The position numbers and the translations under genes were made by a program. DNA of 64,000 nt from positions 19,864,001 to 19,928,000 of the forward strand of contig NC_064826.1 in assembly GCF_024166365.1 (NCBI RefSeq), given 5' to 3'. Shown here piece by piece: positions 34,301 to 43,134 of this stretch. The notes beneath the pieces are model-generated. The model worked only from the letters and a program-made list of their open reading frames with translations. It was not told the origin of the DNA and made no database searches. Each line of letters opens with the position of its first letter. Within the stretch, counting starts at the first letter, position 1. This DNA is from Elephas maximus indicus. Its lineage: Eukaryota > Chordata > Mammalia > Proboscidea > Elephantidae.

Positions 34301-37300
34301 TTGCCAGGCCTTTCTTCCCAAGTCTGTCTTAGCCTGGAAGCTTCGCTGAAACCTGTTTAACATCATAGCAACATGCAAGCCTCCACTGACAGATAAGTGG
34401 TAGCCACACGCACATGAGGTACATTGGTTGGGAATTGAACCTAGGTCTTCCACATGGAAGGTGAGAATTCTACCACCAAACCACCAATGCCTAATCACCA
34501 GGAGATAGAAGGTATTTAACACCATGATCCTGATTGAAGGTTTGGAGGAGACATCCAAGGATGAGCTAGGAAACAGAAAGACAACATGCAAAGGAGCAGC
34601 CAAAGAGGTAGGAAAACCCAGGAGGGTGAAACATCCTGGGAGCCAAGCCAAGAGATGCTTTCGTTCCAGGGAGGAGAGAATGGCTGGTTGTAGCTTACCA
34701 GAAAGATGGGTCCTTTGAATGTGGCCGTGCGGAAGCCATTTTTGACATTACCAAGGGCAGTTTTGGTGAAAGGAGGCAGAACCTCCACTGGAGGAGAAGA
34801 GGGGCTGGAAGTGGCAAGGGTAGCTCAGTACTCCCGGGAGTTCTGCTACACAGGGGAGCAGAGAAACAGGGTGGTAGCTGGAGGGGGGTAAGGGCTCCAG
34901 AGCAGACTTTTTAAGATGGGGGAAAGAACCATATATTTGTATGCTGTTGGGGAAGATCGCGTAACGAGGGGGAAATTGGTGGAGCAATATTCACACTGAA
35001 TCGTGTTTCTCTCTAGATGGTCAGAGCATGGGTGATTTTTCTTTCCTTCTCTGAGCTTTTCCCTGTTTTCCAAATTATCTAGCATGAATATTTATTAAAT
35101 TTGTAATCAGAAAAAAGCCATTAAAATCCACAGAGCTGATTGCTCAAGTGAAGCTTCGCCATGGTGACTCATCCCGGGGTGAGGAGTGAGGGGGAACAAA
35201 CTGAAGGGCTGTAAAGAACGAGGAGGTGAAAAAAATTAAATGCAAATAGCACTCTCTTGGAATCAGATAATTTCTTGCCTGGCCCACTGCAATTTCCTCC
35301 CCACCCTTCTGCCTGTCAGTCTCTGCGTGGCCCTGTCCCCACCTCCACACTGTCACGACCCCGCGCACCAGCCGTCAGAGGGACCTTTCCTAAATGCAAA
35401 TCTAATCGTGTCAAAACCCCTCGACGGCTCCCCACGGTTCTCAGGGTAAAACCCAAGCCCCTTCGCAGGGCAGAAAACGCCCCCTGTGATCCGATGAGGC
35501 CTTGGTGTGCCCCCCCCTGGCCCGCTGCACCATAATTACAGCCTTCTCCAACAAGCTAGCAGCAAGCAGCAAGCAGATGGACATACAGGGCCTCTTGCAT
35601 CCGCTCCCATAGCAACCTGCCTGCTCCGCATCCAGCTCCCGGCCTCACCATTGTCATCTCGGATTGGCTCCTCTGCTCCCCCACCCCCTCAACACTCCAA
35701 CCGCCCTGGATAGAGACCCCGTATTACAGGGCCAGGGTTGCTAGCTTTGTGTTTCCAGCACCTGGCTCAATCCCTAAGTGGACCCTGGTGGCGCAGTGTT
35801 GAAGCGCTTCGCTGTTCAAAACCGCAGCAGCTCTGCAGGGGAAAGATGTGACTCTCTGCTTCCCTAAAGATTTACAGCCTTGGAAACCCTATGGGGCCAT
35901 TTAACTCACTCCTATAGGGTTCCTATGAGTCAGAGTTGACTCGACAGCAACGGGTTTTTGTTTTGTTGGCCCAATCCCTAGTACACAGTAGGTGTCCTTG
36001 TGTCTGTTCGTGGGAGTAAGGAATTTCATCTTTCTCAGGTCCCCCTCTGATCCCAGTGAGGGAGCCCTTCCCTTCCTTAAAAATCTCCTCTGCCCCTGAG
36101 CAGCGAGAAAACTGGCCATCAGGTTTGTCATGCTCAGCCTGGCCTGGGGGACAAACATCTCCTCTCCTTCCTTTGCTTCTCGTATCCATTAATTCAGGGA
36201 TGTTTATTCAGCTCTGACTAAGTGGCAAGTCCACTACCTGTCAGTTTGTGGTCCTGTGGTATCTTGCGTGTTACTATAATGCTGGGAGCTAATTAGTCAC
36301 TGGTATTTCAAATACCAGCAGGATCACTCATGGTGGACAGATTTCAGTGGAGCCTCCACGCTAAGACAGATTAGGAAGAAAGGGCTGGAGATCAACTTCC
36401 AAAAATTAGCCAGTGAAAACCCTATGGATCACAACAGAACATTGTCCAATATGCTGGAAGGTGAGCCCCTTAGGTTGGAAGGCACTCGAAATACACAGAG
36501 AACTGGAGCACACCAACAATCATGAAGATGGCTCATGACCAGGCAGCGTTTCATTCTGCTGTCTGTGGGATCACCACGAGTCAGACCCAACTCTGTAGCA
36601 ACTAACAACAACAAGTGGCAGGTCTAGAGTAGGTGCTGGGCTCTAAAGATGGGTTAGGGGCATAATCCTGACCTTGAGGGGTGAGGGAGAAGATCAGAAG
36701 GCAAAGACCCACGTATTCACAAGCCTTTCTCTGGACCCCTATCCTGAACCTGGCGGCAGATGAATCCATCCAGCAGACATGTGTTGAGGGCCCACCACAC
36801 AGGTGACACTGTGGCAGGTACTGGTGCTAGGAAGTCTCAGAAATTGTGTACATACACTGGTAACCACTATGTCAGCCCGGACGCCAGCTCCCAGCTCCCT
36901 CTGTTAGTACCTTCAAACCTTCCTCCTCCTGGATGCCTTTCCCATCCTTCCCAACAAATCAGCTCGATGCAGCAGCCTCCCAGCCAGGTTCCCACTAAGC
37001 CAAAATCTGATCTCAAATATGACAACGTGCGCTTGGTGCTTGATCTCATGGAGACAGAGCAAGTGGTTGGTGAAAATCTTACCCAGCTGCTTTGGGCCAA
37101 GAGCTCAGGGCATTTGACAGAGTAAGGGAGGGCAAGGCCACAGTGAGGGACTTGGGGGGTGGGGGAGAGGCAAGGAAGACTGGCTGAGGAAAACGAAGGC
37201 CACCAGCTCCAGAGAAGCCAAAAGGGAGGCTGGGGAGGCGACTTTGGGGCCATTCCTGAGGTCCAGAAATCAACAGAAAATGTCCTAGAGATGTATCGTA

Positions 37301-40300
37301 TCTGTTTGCCAAATGCTGTGCATTTCCAAGATGGGGCTGAAGTAGGGAAGTGCCAACTTCAAAATGCAGGCCTGGGCTACAAATGAGAACGAAGTCCTGT
37401 GGCTTTTGATGTGGTGGCCTCTCTTGTCTGTGGGAGTTTCCCCATTTCTGAGTGTGGGGATTGAGTTAGAGAAACAGCCCAGCCCCACATGTTGAGCGGG
37501 AACCAGATGTGTCTGCCGAGGGGGTGGTGGCACTGGCCTGGGAAAGGAAGGAAAGCCATCTAATGCGTTGATCCCCTTGGCATGTGGTGTCAAGTGTACA
37601 AGCTCTGAGGCCTCTGTGTTCCCACAGTCGGGGCCCTGGAGGAGATTAGCTCCTGCACAACATGTTTGGGAGTGAATCTATGCAGATACAACTCCATAGG
37701 TACGCAGCTGTCAACAGCGTCCACGGAGGGGTGTGGGGCCCCAGGGAGGGAGGCCCCAGCCAGGGATGGGGTTCCAGTGACTGCTGTAGGGAACAGGCTG
37801 TGCAACCAGCATCTTCCACAGGCTCTAGGCATGTCCTCGGAGACAGAATCATTGAAATAGAACATAACGACGCTCAGGAAAGAGGAGTAACATGGGGGCG
37901 AGGAGGCTGGGGCTGCCAGGATGACAGCTTCCTGTGTCCTACGCAAGGGGACTCTGTAGCCACTTGTCCCCAGGCTGGTCCTGGGTTGGGGGGGGTCACC
38001 ACTCCTGGGAAAGAGAGCCCTGGAACGGGGGGAGGAACCCACACCAGGCTCAGTTCACTCTCCCAGCTCCTCTGGGGGAACGCTGCCTGGCGCTGTAGGG
38101 CAGAGGCACAAAGGGGGACAGGAGGGAGCACTCAGGAAAGCAAGGAAGCCACCGAGAGCTGCATTTCCACAGTGCCAGGAAACCAAAACCAACCCACTGC
38201 TGTTGAATAGACTCCAACTCATAGCAACCCCATAGGACAGAGTAGAACTGCCCCATAGGGTTTCTAAGGCTAATAAATTCTTACAGAAGCAGACTGCCAC
38301 ATCCTTCTCCTGTGGAGCAATTGGTGGGTTTGAACCGCTGACCTTTTGGTTAGCAGCCGAGGGCTTAACCACTGTACCACCAGGCATCTTTTTTGCCAGG
38401 AAATGCCTGAACTATTATTTATTCCTTCTCCTCTCCCATTTCTCCCATCTCCTCCTTTGTTATTAGCTACAAATGCATTACCACCTGTGAGCTCTGCCCT
38501 GTGTCTGAGGTTCTCTGAGTTCCTTCCACGGCCTGCCCGCACAGACGCAGATGAAGCTCCAGGACAGGGATGTCCACCCCACTAGCCCTGGAAGATTCCT
38601 CCATGTTGGGCCCAAACCAGACAGGAAGGTGGAGGGGGAGTGGCTGGCCTCAGCACCAGGAGGCCCTACCTGGATGTCCTTGATCATGACGCTGTAATCG
38701 AGGCCGTGAGAGTCCAGATACGACTTGACGTTTTTCAGTTCAGAGAAAGGAACCCTCATGTCCACGGGGAGGCTGGGCCTGGCCGGGCCACGCCAGAAAT
38801 CCACCTTGGTCACAAAAAAAGAAAATGGGTGCATTTATTGCATGTCCTCACCACAATCCTAGAGGCCCCGTAAGAGCCAGGTGGGTCCCCTTCTCTTACC
38901 CAGTTAGAGGGCCCAGCTCCATATAGAAACTCTAAGGCCGAGCAGAAAGATCGAGACCAAAAAACAATCCCCACATCCTTGAGTTTCTTTCCCTACTTTC
39001 AAGGCCCTTCGTCTCCCAGCTGTGCTAACACACTGCAACATCCCTAGGATCCAGAGAGCCCTGAGCAGTTCCTAAAGCTGGGCCCTCACATCCCCTAGGA
39101 CATGAGAATGGGTAAGATCCCTGGTCAGAGAGGGAGACTTCCTTGTCCCCAGGCCCTGGAGAGGGAGAAGCCTGATCTAGGTCCCCATGTCATCTTAATG
39201 CTACATCTATTTTTCAATTTGGAAAATGGAATTATCATAAGGGGTGACGAATCCTCGTCAAGAAGAAAATTTGTACAAATAGGGGTGAAGGTTTTGGGCC
39301 CTGTCCAGAAGTCTCTGGTCGTTTCAACAGCCCTCAAACAAAACCTTTCTATTATAATAGTTGAAGAAAATGTTTCCTGTTGTGAAAACTTGGAAAGGAC
39401 AAATGTCCTTGGTGGAAACAAGTGTTCAGGCTGACAGAGACAAACCCAAATAAAACACCGGTTGGCCAACAAGCCAGTGCAACTGGGAAACAGATGTGTC
39501 CAGTCAGTGTGCACCATGGCTTCCCACCACAGACACGTGCACCTCCTGTGTGGCTTGAGGAAATTCCAGTCGTCGATGGCGCAGCCTCCAAGACAGAAGG
39601 GAAAAGCATAGGGACCGAAGCCTGACCACAGCCCAGCCTTCTGCACCACTGTTCCCAACATTCTCCTGAGGAGGGACCCCATGTGATCTTTCCACAGGGC
39701 TGTAAGTAATCTTTGGGAGGACATCAGGAGGGCAGGTTTGCCGTGGGGGGAGCAGGTTTGGGGCGGAGGTAGGAAGGCATGTCCCCAGGCCCTGGGGATC
39801 TTCACCTTCTGGGGCTTCATGCCCTCCAGCTTCCTGAGAAGTGAAAGCTGCTCCTCGTCTTTGGCCAGAATTCGAAGGACCTGGTCTCTGGAAAGACACG
39901 GGGAGGTCAAAGGAAGCTGCTGAGGAAGGAATTCCTGGAAGGCTGTGTCGCTTGGGAAAGGCAGAGTGGACAAGAGCTTAGGCTGAGGGAACCCTGTGGC
40001 CAGGAGGCGGAAGGAGCCCTGAGCAGGAAGGACTGGCATATAGGAAGCACACAAGTCCATCAGTCTGGGGCCAGTGTCTCCCCAGCCCCTACGGCAGACC
40101 ACTGAGGGAGCTAAGCAAAACCTATCCATGCTACTGACAAGCCTAAAGCCAGGACAGAGAAAGAAGGGTGTGAGATGAATGTGGAGGAGCAAAAGGAATG
40201 AAGAGGAAAGAGGAGTAGACGCTGGAGGGTCTGGGGACCAACAGTGACAGCAGTGCCCTTCACACAAGTCCCCAAGGCCATGGTCTGTCTAAACCCTTCT

Positions 40301-41101
40301 GCCTTCTCCCAAGAGCTTGAGGACATTGAAGGGAAGATGAGGTGCTCTGGCCCCACCTTATGAGGGAAGCTGAGCTCCTTTGTGCCCAGTGGGTGTCAGA
40401 AGTTGGAACCTTTTGGATCTGCGACCTCAAGTGATGACGCTTTCTCTTAGCTCTGTCTTGTCTTCTCTTCTATGGAAACCACCTCTTGGAATCTTTTGGA
40501 ACCTGAGAAAGCACCTCCTCAGAGGGCCTGTACTTAATAGTACTTAATTACTTCTGAAAACTTAGCCATTAAAAACCCTGTGGAACATACTCCAACACAC
40601 ATGGGGGTGCCATGAATACGAGTCGACTCAACAGCACCTGGTTTTTGTTATTTAAAGGGAGAAAATGCCACATCCATTTGTGGTACCTAGTCTTTGGGAC
40701 AGGGGAGTAACCAGCGTCTTTAAGAATCGGGGGAAAGCTATGGACCCTTCCCCCAGAAAAGGTACATGCACACAAAATTTCACACGTGATTTCAAAGGAT
40801 TCCTGGAGCCCCGGAAGCTTCCCCAAGGACCCTGGAACAGAGGGAGAAGACAACAGCAGAGCCTCAGTGTGGGAGGTTGTGGAGTCGGAGGTGGGCTCAG
40901 GATGGGCACTGAAGACCTGACTCCCTCTGCCTTGACCGGATCACAGCAGGACAACCAGCTCCCCGTGAGACCCGCCAGTCCTCCCTCCCGCAGCGAGGCA
41001 GCCACTCACCCTGTGAAATTCATTTGGCCTAAAGCTGCTGCCAGGATACAGCTGCAGACCAGGAGCATCCGCCTGTCCATAGGGGGCCGCCTGGGGCCCA
41101 T
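19121..41101 (-). CDS. CPA5: Carboxypeptidase A5, 11 coding exons (spliced)
   Basis: This is a secreted zinc metallocarboxypeptidase (M14A) that removes hydrophobic C-terminal residues. The spliced CDS joins 41101-41010, 39887-39806, 38804-38670, 28055-27957, 26747-26646, 25488-25387, 25011-24901, 24523-24433, 20692-20493, 19873-19789 and 19308-19121. It totals 1287 bases and encodes 428 residues. Every junction has AG/GT and the frame stays open. Layout: signal peptide about 1-25, activation pro-segment 26-119, catalytic domain 120-428 (E120 aligns with residue 1 of mature CPA). Zinc ligands are H188, E191 and H315; the general base is E389; substrate residues are R246, N263, R264 and Y367; the disulfide pair is C257/C280. 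All spacings match bovine CPA numbering (offset 119). V374 at the specificity position indicates A-type rather than B-type preference. CPA5, not CPA1/2/4, is chosen from diagnostic stretches such as [20 protein letters not shown] and SRRLERST. Human CPA5, as I recall, is 436 residues; the eight-residue difference is explained by the start codon. Confidence 0.95.
19789..19873 (-). CDS. CPA5: CPA5 coding exon 10
   Basis: 85 bases, residues 339-366 plus the first base of Y367. It starts [16 protein letters not shown] and ends ISTTL. The split codon Y367 corresponds to Tyr248 of bovine CPA, the mobile active-site tyrosine. Acceptor TTTTGCAG, donor GTGAGT. Confidence 0.93.
20165..20365 (-). mobile_element. 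AfroSINE in CPA5 intron 9
   Basis: Tail at 20165 (GTTGCCGTTGAGTTGATTCC), tRNA-like head at the right (GTTTGAACCACC... TTAACCATCTGCACCACTAGGG). Its orientation is the same as CPA5 transcription. Flanking GGTCTAYY copies are a weak duplication. Confidence 0.85.
20493..20692 (-). CDS. CPA5: CPA5 coding exon 9 (third zinc ligand H315)
   Basis: 200 bases, completing G272 and encoding residues 273-338. It has C280, the [11 protein letters not shown] segment, and SIHSYSQ with zinc ligand H315. Acceptor TTCTAG, donor GTGAGA. An AfroSINE begins about 130 bases further along the gene in the next intron. Confidence 0.94.
20887..21053 (-). mobile_element. AfroSINE (diverged)
   Basis: From AAACCAAACCAGTTGCC to CAACCTTTCAGTTAGCAGCCAAGCAC. 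Diverged, without a clear target-site duplication. It lies within the ancient repeat. Confidence 0.75.
21255..21460 (+). mobile_element. AfroSINE, 10-bp perfect TSD
   Basis: GTTACTGCAG flanks it at 21245-21254 and 21461-21470. The head is degenerate and the tail is TTGGAACTGACTTGGCAACAAC. Confidence 0.9.
24433..24523 (-). CDS. CPA5: CPA5 coding exon 8 (substrate-binding R246, N263, R264)
   Basis: 91 bases encoding residues 242-271 plus one base. It begins NRLWRKN (R246 equals Arg127 of CPA) and contains DLNRNW (Asn144/Arg145 equivalents, which bind the substrate carboxylate) and C257, half of the conserved disulfide. Acceptor TTTCTTAG, donor GTATGG. Confidence 0.94.
24901..25011 (-). CDS. 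CPA5: CPA5 coding exon 7
   Basis: 37 codons, residues 205-241, from [16 protein letters not shown] to FTHSM, including the conserved VTNPDG motif of M14A enzymes. Acceptor CACGCAG, donor GTGAGG. The introns on either side are short (375 and 377 bases). Confidence 0.94.
25387..25488 (-). CDS. CPA5: CPA5 coding exon 6 (zinc ligands H188 and E191)
   Basis: 34 codons, residues 171-204, with the M14 signature GIHSREW containing the first two zinc ligands. The acceptor is TTTTTCCCAG. The donor is GTCAGC: C at +3 and A at +4 are not typical, but G at +5 is kept. Human has a hydrophilic NK where this protein has KK just before the junction. Confidence 0.94.
25745..25885. repeat. MER5-type hAT remnant
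   Basis: CCCAGACTTAGTGTGCACACAAGTCACCTGGGG to ACCACACTTTGAGTAGCC, with partly complementary ends. In CPA5 intron 5. Confidence 0.5.
26646..26747 (-). CDS. CPA5: CPA5 coding exon 5
   Basis: 34 codons, residues 137-170, beginning [18 protein letters not shown] and ending ILVLK, with acceptor TTTCAG and donor GTAAAA. No ATG-started open frame covers it, so it would be missed by an ORF search. It carries an early part of the catalytic alpha/beta fold. Confidence 0.93.
27957..28055 (-). CDS. CPA5: CPA5 coding exon 4 (activation cleavage region)
   Basis: 33 codons, residues 104-136, from [20 protein letters not shown] to HTLEE. It spans the pro-segment/catalytic boundary; by alignment with bovine CPA the mature enzyme would start at E120, next to the basic SRRLER stretch where trypsin-like activation is expected. 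Phase 0 at both ends, donor GTAGGT. Intron 3 before it is 10.6 kb, much the largest in the gene. Confidence 0.95.
28265..28405 (+). repeat. MIR-like SINE remnant
   Basis: GCTGGGTTCTAAGTCTCCCTCTGCCAC, GTGACCTTGGC, and CTCAGCTTGAAAATTGGGACAA form the MIR core. It lies in CPA5 intron 3, about 200 bases upstream of exon 4. Confidence 0.6.
29345..29605 (+). mobile_element. RTE (BovB-like) 3' end
   Basis: CTTACTTTGGACACATCTTCAG corresponds to the RTE protein motif TYFGHV. It is followed by AAGGTCAGCAAAAATGAGG and the tail GGCAATTAACTAACAACAACA. Five-prime truncated. Confidence 0.75.
30534..31016 (-). mobile_element. RTE (BovB-like) 3' part, antisense
   Basis: Starts TTGTTATTAGGTGCACTAGAG (complement of the RTE tail) and runs to CTTAGACTTCAAGG. 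It covers the last ~150 RTE codons in broken frames. The same segment is in the copies at 45.3, 47.1, 50.6 and 58.8 kb. Confidence 0.85.
31018..31160 (+). mobile_element. AfroSINE fragment
   Basis: TTAGCACCTTAGACTGTTAATGC, GGAGATTCAAATTCACCC and GAAAACCCTATGGAGCATAATC; the tail is cut where L1 sequence begins. Confidence 0.65.
31145..32130 (+). repeat. Older L1 3' end split by an antisense L1 piece
   Basis: 31145-31206 (CCCCTGAAGTCTTCTTAAAACC) continues at about 31860-32130 (AACTAGTAAAGAATGTCTGCC ... TATATTCTCAACAAC). It is the same family as 5.8-6.08 kb. Confidence 0.6.
31207..31858 (-). mobile_element. L1 ORF2 fragment, antisense
   Basis: On the minus strand it reads [16 protein letters not shown] and [12 protein letters not shown], which match the C-terminal half of the full-length L1 ORF2 (about 12,620-12,730), and continues into the ORF2 segment before this. 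Both ends are truncated and the frame is broken. Confidence 0.8.
32131..32217 (+). repeat. AfroSINE/RTE tail fragment
   Basis: AAACCCTACTGAGTACAGTTCTACTC to GTCGGAGTCAACTTGACGGCAG. Only the shared 3' part is present. Confidence 0.7.
33140..33335 (+). repeat. MIR SINE
   Basis: CTGACATCTTTGTGCCTCAGTTTCCCCATCATAAAATGGGG is a clear MIR core, ending TAAAGTGCTTAGACCCTGC. Confidence 0.75.
33341..33378. repeat. (GAT)n microsatellite
   Basis: About twelve GATGAT-type units with two interruptions, directly at the end of the MIR. Confidence 0.9.
33480..33696 (+). mobile_element. AfroSINE, 15-bp TSD
   Basis: TCCAGAGGGAATATG (33465-33479) and TCCAGGGGGAATATG (33697-33711) flank it, 14 of 15 matching. 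The tRNA-like head GGTGGCACAATGGTTAAGC and the tail GGTTTGG(T)nGTTGTTGTTG are complete. Confidence 0.9.
33965..34170 (-). repeat. L2 3' end, antisense
   Basis: AAGTATTTGTTGAGCACCTACTATGTGCTGGGCAC to CTAGTGGGGGAGACAGACAATAGATTAG is the L2 3' end on the minus strand. Confidence 0.75.
34198..34495 (-). mobile_element. SINE with tRNA-Gly-like head and RTE-derived body
   Basis: On the minus strand the head reads GCATTGGTGGTTTGGTGGTA and then GAATTCTCACC, close to tRNA-Gly(GCC), with B box GGTTCAATTCC. It is followed by RTE 5'-end-like sequence (CTGTCAGTGGAGGCTTGCATG, GCTAAGACAGAC) and the AfroSINE/RTE tail. The other SINEs here have a different head. Confidence 0.75.
35780..35971 (+). mobile_element. 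AfroSINE, ~10-bp TSD
   Basis: CAATCCCTAAGT (35768-35779) and CAATCCCTAGTA (35972 on) flank it. Head GGTGGCGCAGTGTTGAAGCGC, tail GAGTTGACTCGACAGCAACGGG. Confidence 0.85.
36234..36616 (+). mobile_element. Internally deleted RTE copy
   Basis: The RTE 5' end (CTGTCAGTTTGTGGTCCTGTGG, CAAATACCAGCAGGATCAC, GTGGACAGATTTCAG) passes through GGAAGGCACTCGAAATAC directly into the 3' end (CACGAGTCAGACCCAACTC and the AACTAACAACAACA tail). All protein-coding domains are absent. It resembles 17.47-17.99 kb. Confidence 0.75.
38183..38393 (-). mobile_element. AfroSINE near CPA5 exon 3, 10-bp TSD
   Basis: TGCCAGGAAA flanks it at 38173-38182 and 38394-38403. It has the same orientation as CPA5 and lies in intron 3, about 280 bases past the exon 3 donor. 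Confidence 0.9.
38670..38804 (-). CDS. CPA5: CPA5 coding exon 3 (pro-segment core)
   Basis: 45 codons, residues 59-103, starting [10 protein letters not shown] and ending IKDIQ. The exon is phase 0 at both ends; the acceptor follows a T-rich tract and the donor is GTAGGG. The sequence is nearly identical to the human CPA5 pro-segment and clearly differs from CPA1, CPA2 and CPA4. An antisense-to-plus AfroSINE lies about 280 bases downstream in the next intron. Confidence 0.95.
39806..39887 (-). CDS. CPA5: CPA5 coding exon 2 (start of pro-segment)
   Basis: This 82-base exon completes G31 and encodes residues 32-58, beginning [17 protein letters not shown], the first strand and helix of the activation domain. 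The acceptor is TTTCCAG and the donor GTGAAG. It is enclosed by a longer open frame that reads through both introns, which is incidental. Confidence 0.93.
39888..41009 (-). other. CPA5 intron 1
   Basis: Contains a SINE tail fragment at 40540-40655 (CTTCTGAAAACTTAGCC ... GAGTCGACTCAACAGCACC) and otherwise no recognisable feature. Confidence 0.7.
41010..41101 (-). CDS. CPA5: CPA5 coding exon 1 (start and signal peptide)
   Basis: Encodes residues 1-30 plus two bases of codon 31. The hydrophobic core [13 protein letters not shown] is a good signal peptide, with likely cleavage before Q26. The chosen ATG is at 41101-41099 and has G at -3 and +4. The codon aligned with the human initiator is ACG at 41125-41123, and an in-frame TGA lies at 41137-41135, so no upstream ATG can be used. 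Donor GTGAGT follows immediately. Confidence 0.85.
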
Positions 41102-41125
41102 CCCTCCTCTGGGGGTGCCCTGCGT

Positions 41126-42820
41126 GCTTCCTGCTCAGGAGCGGCACGAGCCTTCTGCGAGCACAGGCATCATGGCCCAAGCCTCAGGACAATGCAGCAC
41201 CTAAAGGCCGGCAGCCCGGCCTGAAAGGGGGTGTTAGGGTCTCTCTGGGGTCCAGGGACAGGCCCACATACAAGGTCCTTGGGAGAGCTAGGGCTGCCCC
41301 TCCCCACCTCTAGGCAAACCTCTTGAGAAGGGGAGAGGAAGGAGAAGGAGAGGAAGACAAGACTCTTTGTTCCTCTTTCCTCCTGGAAGTTTGCTGGGCC
41401 ATCTCTTGTGACCATCGAGCCCTCTGTCTCCAGAGAAAGGTGAGAGTTGCCAGGGTTCTAGGAAAATGCTCTTGGCCTTTCTCCTCTATCAAGTCTTGTC
41501 TTTGGCTCTCCTTTTCCCTCCCAGTCCACTCGCACTTTCTCTGGGCCATATCCTCCTTACACATAAGGGTGCGGACGGCACTGAGAGATAGAAAACCAGG
41601 GTGCTCACCTCCTGTCTACAAGATCTGGGGTAATTCCCCTAATCTCTCTAAATCTCAGTTTACTCATCAGTAAAATGGGGTTAATAATACCTCCCCTCCC
41701 TATCTCACAGGGGTTTGGGGGGTATTAGATGAGACAACTTGGGTGAATGGGCTTAGCAAATTGCACAAGCCCGCAAATGGAATATATTATTATTTCCAAG
41801 GCATTAACTCTTAGTCACAGCTGCATTTTAGGTCAGGATGCTGATTGCAACAAGGAGGAGAAAAGAATGGAGAGGGGAGCAGAGGAAAAGAAATTTCTAT
41901 ATTGTGTGAGAAGGAATTCAGCACAGATTCCCTTTTCTCTATCTTCAGGTGGTCGCCATTATGCTGAGGCAGGAAGCATATTTTCTGCTAGACATGAAGG
42001 TCACTGCTGTCATTATTATAGTTCTTAGTGGCTTCAATAGAGCAGAGTTGGTTTCTTGGTCCTGCTGCAACCCCACACAGCCCATTTATGGTCTGGGAAT
42101 AGAAAGAATGAAGCCAAGGACAGCACACAATGCAGTCATACTGGAGGGGTAATGTGAAAGACGATGCCTGAATGGCAGACTATGAATCTAACAGAAGGCC
42201 CACAGGAGGTGGGGGAGAGGCAAAGATGAACTCCAACAAAGTCCTGGTTCAGCAAAGGACGTCAACAAAAGGCCACTTAACTGTCACCAGCATTTCTCAG
42301 AAGCCCCCCTCCCCATCCGTTTTTTCCCAGAAAGGCCAATTAAGTGGCCTGAGTGCAGAGAGGGGAGCTTTCCTACGGAGAGAATGCCCTTCTCTCCCCT
42401 GCCCCCACCACCAGCCCTACTCCATTATTTTATGGTTCAGCTCTCAGACAGGCCAGGCTCTTCTAGAACCCTGGCTTTGGGGACTCTCAGGCAGTAACAT
42501 TAGCAAAAGGTTTAAGGATCTAGAAAAGAAAGCAATTATGCTTTCCACCCAAGTAACATCCAGCTTTAGTGGCAATGGGAATAGAAGAATGTACTGGTTA
42601 ACAGGAGCTCAGGAGTTTAAAAGAAAAAAAGTAGGGATGGTGCTAAGTCACCCAAAGTACCCAGCATCTTCTTGTTCAAAAGCATGTCACTAAGAATGTC
42701 ACTAAGAATGAGAAAACTATCCCTGTACTTGGTTTAGGAGCGGGAAGAGAGAGGGAGAGAAAGGGCAAGAGTGAGGCAGGAGCAAAAGAGAGAGGAGCAG
42801 TCAGGAATTCTTGAGAATTC
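41126..42820. other. CPA5 5' UTR and upstream DNA
   Basis: Upstream of exon 1 a possible acceptor on the minus strand (CTCGCAG ending near 41159) might mark a 5' UTR exon boundary, but the polypyrimidine tract is poor. A MIR lies at 41590-41760 (CAGTTTACTCATCAGTAAAATGGGG). No TATA box or other promoter element could be assigned. Confidence 0.45.
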
Positions 42821-42824
42821 TATG

Positions 42825-43015
42825 GCAGCACTTCCAATAGAACCTTCTGTGATAATGGAAATGTTCTGTCTGAGTTGCCCAATAGGGCAGCCACCAGCCG
42901 CTTGAAATGTGGCTAATGCCACTGACAATGTGAATTTTTAATTTTGTTTAATTCTAATTAAGTTAAATAACTGAAATAGCCACACGTGGCTGAGGGCTAC
43001 CGGACTGGACAGCAA
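42825..43015. repeat. Non-autonomous DNA transposon remnant
   Basis: GGCAGCCACCAGCCGCTTGAAATGTGGCTAATGCCACTG, an AT-rich middle, then AATAGCCACACGTGGCTGAGGGCTACCGGACTGGACAGC: a familiar old mammalian DNA repeat with related ends. Exact family not named. Confidence 0.5.
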
Positions 43016-43134
43016 GGTTTTATGGGAATTCATTAACCCCAAAAGCACTGCCTCGAGTGGCTATGTTTGAAGTAGAAACGCACAGCTATGTTTGACTTGA
43101 TACCTGATACTGGCTTCTCACTCAAAATATTCAT

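Larger units (their letters stand above)
28056..38669 (-). other. CPA5 intron 3, repeat-rich 10.6 kb
   Basis: This intron holds MIR, RTE, L1, L2 and SINE copies listed separately. Between them (28405-29345, 29605-30530, 34500-35770, 36620-38180) I see only unique-looking sequence with no exon that extends the CPA5 reading frame. The other introns are 0.4-3.7 kb. Confidence 0.8.

Noticed and set aside
39125..40267. 380-codon open frame on the minus strand
   Set aside because: It encloses CPA5 exon 2 in the same frame but reads through both flanking introns; the true splice sites lie inside it.
42172..42693. 173-codon open frame on the plus strand
   Set aside because: No family features; upstream of CPA5 in non-conserved-looking DNA.
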